Assembly: GCA_013177795.1 (NCBI GenBank)
Contig: JABLXY010000002.1
Location: 1 to 64,000 of the forward strand
From: Syntrophaceae bacterium
Lineage (GTDB): Bacteria > Desulfobacterota > Syntrophia > Syntrophales > UBA2192
Length of the DNA: 64,000 nt
Direction of reading: 5' to 3'
Part shown: positions 16,977 through 25,679 of the stretch, one piece after another
Layout of the letters: each line of letters opens with the position of its first letter
Numbering within the stretch: position 1 is the stretch's first letter
Notes under the pieces: model-generated
Databases searched by the model: none
The model's input: only the letters and a program-made list of their open reading frames with translations
Told to the model about the DNA's origin: nothing
Translations under genes and position numbers: made by a program

Positions 16977-17375
16977 ATGGCTGAGAAAGATATCCAGAAG
17001 AGAGAGGCTTCCTCGCCCGTTGAAACGGAGAGGACGAAGTCCATGAAGGTGTTCATCCCCCGGGTCGACATCCACGAAACCAAGGATGCCATCGTCCTGC
17101 TGGCGGACATGCCCGGTGTGGATGAAAAGTCCGTCGACATCACCCTCGAGAAGAACGTGCTGACCCTCACGGGCAGGGTCCAGCCCGCGTCATACGAAGG
17201 CTACCGCGCCGCCTACTTGGAATACGAGGCGGGCGACTACGAGCGGGCCTTTACCCTGTCCGACGAGATCGACCGCGACAAGATCGAGGCGTCGGTGAAG
17301 AACGGGGTCCTGAAGCTCACCCTCCCCAAGGCGGAGCCCGTGAAGCTCAGGAAGATCAGCGTGAAGTCAGCGTAA
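16977..17375 (+). CDS. Small heat-shock protein (Hsp20), second of three
   Basis: 132 residues. The N-terminal arm is short and charged (about 25 residues), followed by the alpha-crystallin domain (VDIHETKDAIVLLADMPGVD to KNGVLKLTLPK). The tail ends KISVKSA, an IxV variant of the docking motif. It follows the first Hsp20 by 18 bp with GAAAGGAGG as ribosome site. The short arm suggests smaller oligomers or mixed assembly with its neighbours. Confidence 0.95.
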   Translation: MAEKDIQKREASSPVETERTKSMKVFIPRVDIHETKDAIVLLADMPGVDEKSVDITLEKNVLTLTGRVQPASYEGYRAAYLEYEAGDYERAFTLSDEIDRDKIEASVKNGVLKLTLPKAEPVKLRKISVKSA

Positions 17376-17408
17376 AGGCATTGCTATCCCGTGGAAAGGA
17401 GGCACACC

Positions 17409-17927
17409 ATGGCGAACAAGATCAAGGATGTGGTCCCGGCGGGCCAGGCGAAGGCGACCCCGCCGGCGAGACGCGAGGAAGAGTTTCCTCTCTTCTCCCT
17501 CCAAAGGGAGGTCAACCGCCTCTTCGACGATTTCTTCCGCGGATTTGACCTCAGGCCCCTTCGCACGGCCGAGGAGCGTTGGGGCGGGTTCACACCGAAG
17601 ATGGACCTCGAGGAGACGGAGAAGGAATACCGCATCACGGCCGAGCTCCCCGGCATGGAGGAGAAGGACGTGGAGGTTCTCCTGGCGGGCAATTCCCTGA
17701 CCCTCAAGGGGGAGAAGAAGGAAGAGAAGGAGGAGAAGGGCAAAAGCTTCTACCACGTGGAGCGCTCGTACGGAACCTTCCAGCGCACGGTCCCGCTGCC
17801 CGAGGGGATCGATCTCAAGAAAATCGACGCCGAATTCAAGAACGGCGTGCTCACCGTCAGGCTGCCCAAGACGGCGGAGGCGAAGACCAAGGCCAGGAAG
17901 GTCCCCATCAAGAGCGGAAAGAAGTGA
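17409..17927 (+). CDS. Small heat-shock protein (Hsp20), third of three
   Basis: 172 residues, the longest of the three, with the N-terminal motif FSLQREVNRLFDDFFRGFD that is typical of class A proteobacterial Hsp20. The alpha-crystallin domain runs about 60-160 and ends KNGVLTVRLPK. ATG 17409 follows GGAAAGGAGG. A Lys/Glu-rich loop (KKEEKEEKGK) replaces the usual beta5-beta6 loop. The three genes are probably one transcript ended by the hairpin at 17929. Confidence 0.95.
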   Translation: MANKIKDVVPAGQAKATPPARREEEFPLFSLQREVNRLFDDFFRGFDLRPLRTAEERWGGFTPKMDLEETEKEYRITAELPGMEEKDVEVLLAGNSLTLKGEKKEEKEEKGKSFYHVERSYGTFQRTVPLPEGIDLKKIDAEFKNGVLTVRLPKTAEAKTKARKVPIKSGKK

Positions 17928-17928
17928 G

Positions 17929-17966
17929 AAAAAAGCCGGCAAGCGAAAGCAAGCCGGCTTTTCTTT
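17929..17966 (+). terminator. Rho-independent terminator of the Hsp20 cluster
   Basis: AAAAGCCGGC (17931-17940) pairs with GCCGGCTTTT (17953-17962), 12-nt loop, followed by CTTT. It also faces the convergent hydrolase gene. Confidence 0.85.
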
Positions 17967-17992
17967 GTCCCCGCCGTTCGCCGCACCGGGTT

Positions 17993-18778
17993 TCAGCGGT
18001 CCGAGGGGAGCCGGATCCTCATCAGGTCCTCGGCCAGCGTCAGCGGGCCCTGCCATGTCCTCCGGCACTGGGCCTCGATGTCGGCCGCATCGCACTCCGG
18101 GTAGAAGTGGGTGAGGACGAGCCGCTGGACCCCCGCCGCTGCCGCGGCGGCCCCTGCTTGGGACGGTGTCAGGTGTCCCTCGACTTGCATCCCGTCGGGC
18201 AGCGAGCACTCGCAGAGGAAGAGATCGGCCCCCCGGGCAAGCTCCACCAGCGCCTCGCAGGGGCCCGTGTCGCCCGAGTAGGCCACCACCACGCCCCCGG
18301 GCGCCTCGACGCGGTACCCGATGCTCATCTCCGTGTGCGCCATCGGCCGTGACCGCACGGTGATCGGCCCGGCCGCCCAGGCATCGGGAATGCGGCTGTC
18401 CAGCTCCCTCAGGGAAAAGAGGTGCTCGGGAAGGACAACCCAATCGCCGTACACGCCGGCAAGCCCGTCGAGATGCGTCCGCAGGCCCCGGGCGCCGACC
18501 ACGGTGAGGGGGCTGCGCCTCCTGTAGGTCTCGGGGTACTTGGTGGCAAACAGGAAGGAGGCCAGCTCGCCTGAATGATCGGGGTGAAGGTGGGTGATGA
18601 GAACCCAGTCGATCTCGCCGATGCCCGTCCCCGCCTCGAGCAGCCGCCGCATCGTGCCGGGGCCGATGTCGATTAGGAGTTTCCGGCCGGCAGCCTCGAG
18701 CAGCAGGGCACTGGGGCTTCTCCGCAGAGAGGGCACGATGGTGCCGGAACCCAGAATCGTTACGGTGACCCCGTCCAT
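17993..18778 (-). CDS. Ribonuclease Z-like metallo-beta-lactamase-fold hydrolase
   Basis: 261 residues from ATG 18778. Metal-binding motif THLHPDH at residues 62-68, SGDTGPCEAL (metal Asp), ECSLPDG, the GHLTPSQAG His and LTHFYP (last His) follow in the order of RNase Z/phosphodiesterase-like MBL proteins. The flexible arm of true tRNase Z is not evident, so it may instead be a broad phosphodiesterase or arylsulfatase-like member. It is cytoplasmic, and GGGAAAGG lies upstream of the start. Confidence 0.8.
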   Translation of the reverse strand: MDGVTVTILGSGTIVPSLRRSPSALLLEAAGRKLLIDIGPGTMRRLLEAGTGIGEIDWVLITHLHPDHSGELASFLFATKYPETYRRRSPLTVVGARGLRTHLDGLAGVYGDWVVLPEHLFSLRELDSRIPDAWAAGPITVRSRPMAHTEMSIGYRVEAPGGVVVAYSGDTGPCEALVELARGADLFLCECSLPDGMQVEGHLTPSQAGAAAAAAGVQRLVLTHFYPECDAADIEAQCRRTWQGPLTLAEDLMRIRLPSDR

Positions 18779-18923
18779 CGCCGCCGACCTTTCCCGCCGC
18801 CTGCCTTCACCCTCCCGTTGATCCCCGCCCGTTGAGCGGGGCAACCGGCATGAGAAGAGTGCGGATCTCTTGGCCGCGGGCCGTCTTTCAGTCTCTGCTG
18901 CCGGTCATCGCGGCCTTCATCCG

Positions 18924-19319
18924 TCATCCCGGAATGACCTTGACGAACACCTGCCTCGTCCGGGGGCCGTCGAACTCGCAGAGGAAGATCGACTGCCAGG
19001 TCCCGAGAACGAGGCTTCCCTTTTCCACGACGATTGTTTCCGACGCCCCGAAAAGCGACGCCTTGATGTGGGCCGCCGAGTTACCCTCGCCGTGCAGGTA
19101 ATCGCCCCGCAGGGGGATTGTCCTGTCCATCTGGGACAGGATGTCCCTGGGCACGTCGGGGTCCGCGTTTTCGTTGATCGTCACGGCCGCCGTCGTGTGC
19201 GGGACGAACACGCAGCAGATTCCGCTTTCGATTCCGCTTTCCCGGAGGACCGACCGGACCTGGCCCGTGATGTCGATCATCTGGGTTCGTGCCTGCGTCC
19301 TGACGGAAAATTGTCTCAT
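18924..19319 (-). CDS. YjbQ/UPF0047 family protein
   Basis: 131 residues from ATG 19319, chosen because GGGGAGAG lies just upstream; the frame remains open further upstream. Family signatures are VFVPHTTAAVTINENADPDV and YLHGEGNSAAHIKASLFG with the conserved His residues, and the terminal GTWQSIFLCEFDGPRTRQV. YjbQ members have shown weak thiamine-phosphate synthase activity in complementation; the physiological role is unsettled. Confidence 0.9.
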   Translation of the reverse strand: MRQFSVRTQARTQMIDITGQVRSVLRESGIESGICCVFVPHTTAAVTINENADPDVPRDILSQMDRTIPLRGDYLHGEGNSAAHIKASLFGASETIVVEKGSLVLGTWQSIFLCEFDGPRTRQVFVKVIPG

Positions 19320-19818
19320 CGCTCTCTCCCCGGTCATGCTGTGTCCGCGCCGCGGCTTTTCAGCGTTTGCATCAGCTCGAGACATTCCCATAGCAGATTT
19401 TCCGGGTCGGTGTCACCCGGTTTTGCGGGAAGTTCTCGTTACGCCGAGCCTTTTGCCATCCCCGGCAAGGGGTGGGAGCCCGGCGGCGCGGGCCTGCAAA
19501 ATTTGTGGATGTGAAATGGAGGCAGCGCGTCCGCCATCCCCCGTCAAGGGTAAGTATTTGTTTTATGGCATATATTGTGCAATCGTTGCAGTCGTTTCCG
19601 GGTCCTAAAAAAGCTTGACAAAAAGAGCAAAATAGATAATGGTTTCAAAGGCTTTTCTTTTTGTGCGTAACTGTTTGGTATTATTCGCGATTTTTGATGG
19701 ACCGCCTGGGGCCCCTGTTCTGGAGGGGTTTTGGGGATTTTTGCTTTCGTGACTCAGGGGTTCCGGCAGCGCTGACGGTTGCCGGCCGCCAGGGACTTTT
19801 TTCGACAAGAAGGTGAGC
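19320..19818. other. Divergent intergenic region upstream of the pilus operon
   Basis: About 500 bp without a convincing gene between the YjbQ gene and pilMN. It holds a sigma54-type sequence at 19566 and an alternative sigma70-like pair (TTGACA at 19615, TAATGG 16 bases later). The stretch 19545-19690 is clearly more AT-rich than its surroundings, as expected of a promoter. Nothing else was recognised. Confidence 0.6.
19566..19581 (+). promoter_or_regulatory. Candidate sigma54 promoter of the pilus assembly operon
   Basis: TGGCATATATTGTGCA has GG and GC separated by exactly ten bases and matches TGGCAC-N5-TTGCA at nine of the ten or so most conserved positions. It lies 238 bp upstream of the pilMN start. 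The operon itself encodes a sigma54 activator at its end. Confidence 0.5.
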
Positions 19819-21729
19819 ATGGCCTCCAATCGGGAAATTTCCTCCACGGAAAAACTTCTCAACGTCATCCGGGGAAAAGCGAAGGCGGCTCCCGATGCAG
19901 AGTCTTCCTACAGGCCCGTCGTGCCGAAGAGAAAAAAGGCAAGCCCCTTCTCGTCCCTCGCCCCCGCGTTCCAGAGACCCGTCACGGTTGGCATCGACAT
20001 CGGCCACCAGGTCCTCCAGATGGTGAAAGTGGAAGAGACCGCCGCCGATCAGTGGCGGCTCGTCGATTTCCGGCGCGTGCCCGTACCCTCCACGATCACC
20101 CGGGGGACGCACGAGTTCACGGGCTTCCTGAAATCCGAGCTCGGGAAATTCTGCGGTCCCGCCAAGGGCCTTCAGCTCTGGAACCTCATGTCCTCGTCCA
20201 AGGTGGATGTCCGGTTCATCAAGGTCCCCAAGGTCCCGCGAAAGCAGCTCGAGAACGCCATCTACTGGACGGCCAAGCGGGAGCTCTCCTTCGAGGACTC
20301 GGACACGATCCTCGATTTCGAGGTCCAGTCCGATGTGGTGGAGCAGGGGATCAAGAAGACCTCCGTCATGGTCTACACGGTGCCGAGGCGCGAAGTGGAG
20401 GCCGTCGTCGAGCTCTTCAACGACGCGGGCTATCCCCTGAGCGGCCTCACCATCGCCCCTTTCGCCATTCAAAACCTCTTCCGGACCAAGTGGATGCCGA
20501 CCTACGGCGAAACCCTCGCCAGCCTCTACATCGGCCGCGACGGCGCACGGATCGACATCTACTCCCGGGGCAGCCTGATCCTGACCCGGGACATCAAGAC
20601 CGGCATGAACAGCATGGTGGAGTCTCTCGTGGAGGGCTACACGGACCGAAGGCGCCCCCCGGCCCGGGACATGCGGTGGAGCGGTGCCGCGGCGATGGAC
20701 TTCACCATCACGCCCACGCAGGCCCACAAGCTCATCATGAGCCTCGACCCCGACGCGCCGGCCCTGACCCCCGACGATGCGGGACACGACCTCTCGGAAG
20801 AGGAAATCTTCGACATGGTCCGCCCGGCCCTCGACCGCCTCGTCCGCCAGGTGGAGCGCACCTTCGCCAACCTGGGAGGCGAGAAGGTGAGCCGGGTCTA
20901 CATCTCGGGCGTCGTGAACGCCTACCGGCCCCTCATCGACTACATCGGGGAGCAGCTGGGGATCGAGAGCGGGGTGATCGACCCCCTGGACCCCTCCATT
21001 CCGTACATCTCCGGGTACACGGCACCCGCGACGTCCTCCGAGAAGGCCGCCCTCTCCGTAGCGGTGGGCCTCGCCCTGTCGGACAACACGAGGACGCCCA
21101 ACCTCCTGTTCACCTACAAGGAAAAGGAGAAGATGGCCACGGTGGGCCGGGTGAACCGCGCCATCCTGTTCTCCCTGGCTGCCTTCATCATTGTGGGCCT
21201 CGGCACCTTCGCCTGGCAGGAGCGCATCGCGTCGAAGAAGAAAGCGGCCATCGCCGATCTCAACCAGCAGCTCTCGTCGCTCAACCTGATGGTCGACACG
21301 AAGCTGATCCTCCAGCTGGCGGCCAAGGACAGGGAGGAGCGGCGCCTGAAGAAGGAGTACAGCGAGCGGTACCTGGGCATGGCCGTCCTGAGCGAACTGT
21401 CCGCCCTGACGCCCGAGAATGTCCGGTTCCTGAAGATCAAGACGAGCCTGGGCAAGCCCGAGACGAAAGCCCCGCCCGCGGCCAAGGCGGCGGAAAAAGG
21501 CCCTGCGCCGGCGAAGCCGGCCGAGGCCGCGGCCAGGACCCTGGAGATCGACGGGATCGTCATGGGCGAAAGGAGCATGCTCGAGGGCACCCTGTCGAGC
21601 TACGTGCTGAGGCTCAAGGGGTCTCCCCTGGTGAAGGAGGCCACCGTGCAGCGGAGCGTCGTCGAGGCGCTGCAGCAGAACAAGGCCGAGGGGGAAGTCC
21701 TGCACTTCGTCCTGAACATCAAGCTCTAG
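19819..21729 (+). CDS. PilM-PilN fusion protein (MshI-like) of the type IV pilus
   Basis: 636 residues from ATG 19819 (AGAAGG six bases upstream; GTG 19813 is an alternative). Residues about 55-425 are PilM-like: actin-type fold beginning VTVGIDIGHQVLQMVKVE, with KQLENAIYWTAKRELSFE and SVMVYTVPRREVEAV. Residues about 447-467 form one membrane helix (ILFSLAAFIIVGLGTFAW), followed by a PilN-like coiled coil and a small periplasmic domain split by an Ala/Pro-rich linker. PilM and PilN normally are separate interacting proteins of the inner-membrane alignment complex; here one chain supplies both. First gene of the operon, 11 bp from pilO. Confidence 0.85.
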   Translation: MASNREISSTEKLLNVIRGKAKAAPDAESSYRPVVPKRKKASPFSSLAPAFQRPVTVGIDIGHQVLQMVKVEETAADQWRLVDFRRVPVPSTITRGTHEFTGFLKSELGKFCGPAKGLQLWNLMSSSKVDVRFIKVPKVPRKQLENAIYWTAKRELSFEDSDTILDFEVQSDVVEQGIKKTSVMVYTVPRREVEAVVELFNDAGYPLSGLTIAPFAIQNLFRTKWMPTYGETLASLYIGRDGARIDIYSRGSLILTRDIKTGMNSMVESLVEGYTDRRRPPARDMRWSGAAAMDFTITPTQAHKLIMSLDPDAPALTPDDAGHDLSEEEIFDMVRPALDRLVRQVERTFANLGGEKVSRVYISGVVNAYRPLIDYIGEQLGIESGVIDPLDPSIPYISGYTAPATSSEKAALSVAVGLALSDNTRTPNLLFTYKEKEKMATVGRVNRAILFSLAAFIIVGLGTFAWQERIASKKKAAIADLNQQLSSLNLMVDTKLILQLAAKDREERRLKKEYSERYLGMAVLSELSALTPENVRFLKIKTSLGKPETKAPPAAKAAEKGPAPAKPAEAAARTLEIDGIVMGERSMLEGTLSSYVLRLKGSPLVKEATVQRSVVEALQQNKAEGEVLHFVLNIKL

Positions 21730-21740
21730 CCTGGTGAGCC

Positions 21741-22274
21741 ATGGAACTGAGGAAACACATGCCCTTTGCGACGCGAAGCCTGACGCTGCTGATTGCGGGG
21801 CTCGTCATCATCCTGATTCTCGTCTGGATCGGGTTTTACAACCACCGGACGATCGCACGGCTGGACGCGGAGATCCACGATCTGAACACGAAGATCAACA
21901 CCCACCAGAGCTATGCGCCCATGACCAAGCAGCTCTTCGACCGGATGAAGGTCAGGGCGGAGCGGCATCTCCCGCTGCCGGCGAAGGCGAAACTCTCCGC
22001 GGAGCAGAGGGACCAGATCCCCCTGATCTTCCGCGAAATGGCCCAGAAGGCGAAGCTCGATCTCGTGTCCCTCAACCCCGACATCAACTCCCTGGTCGGG
22101 GGCTCGCCGGTCATGCTCGTGCATGCGACCCTGAAGGGGGACTACTATCACTTCCGGAATTTCCTGATCGAGCTGGGCGACCGGCCCTACCTCGAGAAGA
22201 TCGAGGAGATCGAGATCCAGCAGTTGCCGGGAACCAAGGAGTTCCGGCTCAAGGTGTGGCTCGCCGTCGGCTGA
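21741..22274 (+). CDS. pilO: Type IV pilus alignment protein PilO
   Basis: 177 residues: one N-terminal membrane helix (LIAGLVIILILVWIGFY), a coiled coil (ARLDAEIHDLNTKINTH) and a ferredoxin-like periplasmic domain (MLVHATLKGDYYHFRNFLIE, characteristic of PilO). It dimerises with the PilN part and connects the inner-membrane platform with PilP and the secretin. It lies 11 bp after pilMN, the canonical order. Confidence 0.85.
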   Translation: MELRKHMPFATRSLTLLIAGLVIILILVWIGFYNHRTIARLDAEIHDLNTKINTHQSYAPMTKQLFDRMKVRAERHLPLPAKAKLSAEQRDQIPLIFREMAQKAKLDLVSLNPDINSLVGGSPVMLVHATLKGDYYHFRNFLIELGDRPYLEKIEEIEIQQLPGTKEFRLKVWLAVG

Positions 22275-22319
22275 CCGGCCGCCGCAGGCATCCGCACGGA
22301 CGACAGGGGAAAGGGCTCC

Positions 22320-22808
22320 ATGAGCAAGCGTGAAAAGATCATCGTCGGCGTCATGATTTTCTCGATCCTCTTTGCCCTCGCGTACTACCTATCGCCCGCG
22401 ATCACGAAGCCGGGGGCCAAGCCGGCGGATCAGTACACGGGGTCGGAGAAGATCATCCAGGAGATCGCCGCGGAGCTCAAGAAGGTGGCATCCTCCCCGA
22501 CCGAGAGCTACGTGATCGCCAGGGCGGAAGCGGCCTGGGCGAAAGACCCCTTCTACAAGAAGGTCCAGCCCGCCGCGGCCAAGGCGGGGCCCGGGGGTGC
22601 GGGCGGACCGGACATCGTCTACTCGGGGTTTGTCGACATGGGCGAGAAGAAACTCGCCGTCATCAACGGCAACACGTACCAGGTCGGCGAGAAGCTCGAT
22701 TTCGGCAGCGCCTTCTATCTCAGGAGCGTGGATGCCTCCCAAGTGGTGATCAACGACCGGCAGAACCAGAGAAACATCGTCATCAAACTGAAGGACGAAA
22801 CCTTCTAG
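22320..22808 (+). CDS. pilP: Type IV pilus PilP-like protein
   Basis: 162 residues: an N-terminal membrane helix (IIVGVMIFSILFALAYYLS), a linker with Ala/Pro/Gly repeats, and a C-terminal beta domain of the PilP/GspC HR type (VYSGFVDMGEKKLAVINGNTY, then GEKLDFGSAFYLRSVD). The lipobox of classical PilP is absent; anchoring is by the helix. It bridges PilNO to the secretin. RBS GGGAAAGGG precedes ATG 22320. Confidence 0.75.
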   Translation: MSKREKIIVGVMIFSILFALAYYLSPAITKPGAKPADQYTGSEKIIQEIAAELKKVASSPTESYVIARAEAAWAKDPFYKKVQPAAAKAGPGGAGGPDIVYSGFVDMGEKKLAVINGNTYQVGEKLDFGSAFYLRSVDASQVVINDRQNQRNIVIKLKDETF

Positions 22809-22820
22809 AGGAGACAGGCC

Positions 22821-24470
22821 TTGAAACCCAGAGCCCTTACCCGGTGGATGTGCTGGTGGTTCATCCCGCTGATCGGCCTGACGCTTGCGGGCTGCGCGAG
22901 GGACCTCAAGCAGGCGAAGGACCCCTTCTTCGAAAAGTGGAGCACCATGGCGGAGACCTCGAAGGGCCACTCGCCGACGCCGCGGGCGCGGATCATGGAC
23001 CTGCCGCCCCTCGAGGAGGACGAACTCGTCACGGACGAGGCGGCCCGGAAGGAAAAGCCCCTGCCGACGCGGCGCGTGACGCTGCGGATGCACAACGTGG
23101 ACATCAACGTGATCCTGCGGGCCCTGGCGCAGGCGGCCGACGTGAACATCATGCTGCGCTCCGGCATCAAGGGGGAGACCTCCATCAACATCGTGAACAA
23201 GCCCTGGGACCAGGCCTTCCTCGGGATTTTGAGGACCAACGGCCTCTCCTACGCGTGGGAGGGCGACATCATCCGCATCATGACCGCGGAGGACATGGAG
23301 CGGGACATCAAGCTCGAGGCCGCCCGGGACCGCATCCGCGGCCAGAAGCTCCTCACCATGGTCGTCTCCGTGGACTACGCCGACGCCGCGAAGCTCCGCG
23401 ACAGCCTCAAGGAACTCCTCACGAAGGACAGGGACGGCAAGGTCCGCGGCTCCATCCTCGTCGACCAGCACACGAATTCCATGATCATCCAGGCCACCCG
23501 GGACGATCTCAAACGGATGATCCCCATGATCGAGCGGCTCGACAAGCCGACCGCCCAGATCCTCATCAAGGCCAACATCGTCGAGGCCTCGAAGGACACG
23601 GCACGGGCCCTCGGCGTGCAGTGGGGCGGCGTCTACGCCAACCGCTGGGGAGGGCAGAACTACTACATCACCCCCGGAGGGTCGGGCGGCTCGACGACGA
23701 CACCCCCGACGGCGGGCAGCTACACGCCGACCTTCGGGTCGACGGGCATTGCCGGCCAGGGCTTCGGGGTGAACTTCCCGGCCAACGCCGCGGCCATCGC
23801 CGCCGCGGGCGGCGCGGGGTCCCTCGGCCTCATCTTCGGGACGATCGGCGGCAGCGTCCTCGAGATGCAGCTCCAGGCCCTGCAGAAGGACGGGAAGCTC
23901 AACATCCTGTCGAGCCCCTCCATCACGACGCTCGACAACCAGATGGCCTACACGGAAAACGGCGAGCGGGTCCCCTACGTGGCCACGAGCACCTCGAGCG
24001 GCGTCGTGACCCAGGAGGTCAAGTTCGAGGACGCCGTGCTGCGGCTCGAGATCACGCCCCACGTCATCGACGGCAAGAACCTCAAGATGAAGATCAAGGT
24101 CAAGAAGGACGAGGTGGACTCCACCCGCACCGTCCAGGGCAACCCCTTCATCATCAAGAAGCAGACGGAGACCACCCTCATCGTCCAGGACTCGGAGACC
24201 ATCGTGATCTCCGGCCTGACGAAGCAGCGGAGCCTGCTGAGCGACTCGGGGTTCCCCGGCCTCAAGGACATCCCCGGGATCGGGTACCTGTTCAAGAGCG
24301 AGGACCGGTCAGAGACGATGGAGGAGGTGCTCATCTTCATTACGCCCCACATCCTGAAGGCGTCGGCCGCCCTGCAGGCGCCGCCTGCCGCCGCACCGGC
24401 GGCGAACGCGCCCGCCGCGGCCCCGGCGCCGAAGGAGGCCCCCGGGGAGAGCCCGGGCAAACAGCCATGA
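22821..24470 (+). CDS. mshL: MshL/PilQ-type secretin, lipoprotein
   Basis: 549 residues beginning at TTG 22821 after GAGGAGAC. The signal ends in LAGC, so the secretin is a lipoprotein that pilots itself. Domains: secretin/TonB short N-terminal domain about residues 90-155 (VTLRMHNVDINVILRALAQA), an N1-type domain about 175-255 (VSVDYADAAKLRDSLKELL), and the secretin beta-barrel about 255-520, with VLEMQLQALQKDGKLNILSS, a Gly/Thr-rich gate loop and the VPGxPxLxDIPxxGxLF-like GFPGLKDIPGIGYLFKS. An Ala/Pro tail ends the protein. It forms the outer-membrane pore for the pilus. Confidence 0.9.
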   Translation: MKPRALTRWMCWWFIPLIGLTLAGCARDLKQAKDPFFEKWSTMAETSKGHSPTPRARIMDLPPLEEDELVTDEAARKEKPLPTRRVTLRMHNVDINVILRALAQAADVNIMLRSGIKGETSINIVNKPWDQAFLGILRTNGLSYAWEGDIIRIMTAEDMERDIKLEAARDRIRGQKLLTMVVSVDYADAAKLRDSLKELLTKDRDGKVRGSILVDQHTNSMIIQATRDDLKRMIPMIERLDKPTAQILIKANIVEASKDTARALGVQWGGVYANRWGGQNYYITPGGSGGSTTTPPTAGSYTPTFGSTGIAGQGFGVNFPANAAAIAAAGGAGSLGLIFGTIGGSVLEMQLQALQKDGKLNILSSPSITTLDNQMAYTENGERVPYVATSTSSGVVTQEVKFEDAVLRLEITPHVIDGKNLKMKIKVKKDEVDSTRTVQGNPFIIKKQTETTLIVQDSETIVISGLTKQRSLLSDSGFPGLKDIPGIGYLFKSEDRSETMEEVLIFITPHILKASAALQAPPAAAPAANAPAAAPAPKEAPGESPGKQP

Positions 24471-25609
24471 GTTACTTCGAGATCCTCAACCTCGACCGGG
24501 AACCCTTCTCCAATTCCCCGGAGCCGGAGTTCTTCTTCGAGGCCCCCCAGCACGTCAACTGCCTCCAGCAGCTGGAAATCTCCATCCGGCTGCGCCGGGG
24601 GCTCAACGTCGTCATCGGGGACGTGGGGACGGGGAAGACGACGCTCTCCCGCATGCTGATCCGCAAGCTCCACGGGGACGACACCGTGGAGTTCCACCTG
24701 CTGATGGACCCCGATTTCGGGGGGCCCATCCAGTTCCTCGCGGGCATCGCCCGGATGCTGGGCGCCGTGGACTCCGCCCATGGCCTCACGGAGTGGCAGC
24801 TCAAGGAGGCGATCAAGCAGTACCTGTTCCGCAGGGGGATCGACGAGGACAAGATCGTCGTCCTCATCATCGACGAGGGGCAGAAGCTCCCCGGGTTCTG
24901 CATCGAGATCCTTCGGGAGTTCCTCAACTACGAGACGAACCGCTTCAAGCTCCTGCAGATCGTCATCTTCGCCCAGCCGGAGTTCAACGCGATCCTGGAG
25001 CGCCGCGAGAACTTCGCCGACCGGATGAACGTCTGCCTGCGCCTCGGGCCGCTCGATTTCACCCAGATGCGCCGGATGATCGAGTACCGCATCGCCCAGG
25101 CGAGCCAGGCCGGCCACGACCCCGTCGAGTTCACCCTGCCCGCCCTGGCGGCCATCTATCTGGCCACGGGCGGCGTGCCGCGCAAGGTCGTCATGCTCTG
25201 CCACCAGGTCATCCTGGCGATGATCGTCCGCAACCGGTCGCGGGCGGGGTGGCGGCTCGTGCAGTCCTGCCTCCGGAACCGGGCCTCGTACCGAAGGAGG
25301 CGGCGCCGGATCGGGTGGGGGGTGGCCGCCGTGCTGGCGGTCTGCGTCCTGGCTGTTCTCACGGTGGTCTCGGCACGGCGTGACGGGACCGGCGTTTCGG
25401 GCGAGCGCGCGCTGCCGGCCTACCAGGCGCGGATCTCGGACAAGACCGTCCATCCCCTGGCCTCGGTGCCGCCGGTCCCCTGGCAGCCCGCGGCGGCCAT
25501 CGCCGGCTCGCCGGCCGGCGCCGCCGGACCGGCTGCGGCTCCCCTGTTCCGGAAGAGCCTCCCGCGGGAGGGGGCCGCCCCGCAGGCGCCGGCGCAGGGG
25601 GTGCGCTGA
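24467..25609 (+). CDS. mshM: ExeA/MshM-type AAA ATPase with membrane anchor
   Basis: 380 residues; ATG 24467 overlaps the secretin stop in ATGA. Begins SYFEILNLDREPFSNSPEPE as in the GspA/ExeA/MshM family. Walker A GDVGTGKTT near residues 51-59, Walker B VLIIDEGQKLP, and a C-terminal helical lid. A membrane helix at about 285-308 follows an Arg-rich stretch, and the rest is a short Ala/Pro-rich periplasmic tail lacking the peptidoglycan-binding domain of ExeA. In type II secretion, ExeA helps secretin insertion through peptidoglycan; a parallel role is likely here. Confidence 0.85.
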   Translation: MSYFEILNLDREPFSNSPEPEFFFEAPQHVNCLQQLEISIRLRRGLNVVIGDVGTGKTTLSRMLIRKLHGDDTVEFHLLMDPDFGGPIQFLAGIARMLGAVDSAHGLTEWQLKEAIKQYLFRRGIDEDKIVVLIIDEGQKLPGFCIEILREFLNYETNRFKLLQIVIFAQPEFNAILERRENFADRMNVCLRLGPLDFTQMRRMIEYRIAQASQAGHDPVEFTLPALAAIYLATGGVPRKVVMLCHQVILAMIVRNRSRAGWRLVQSCLRNRASYRRRRRRIGWGVAAVLAVCVLAVLTVVSARRDGTGVSGERALPAYQARISDKTVHPLASVPPVPWQPAAAIAGSPAGAAGPAAAPLFRKSLPREGAAPQAPAQGVR

Positions 25610-25679
25610 CCGCCGCCGGCCGTTGCGCCGGGCCGGGCACGGACAGACCCGAAAACCGAAAGAAGGGAAGGGCAACACC

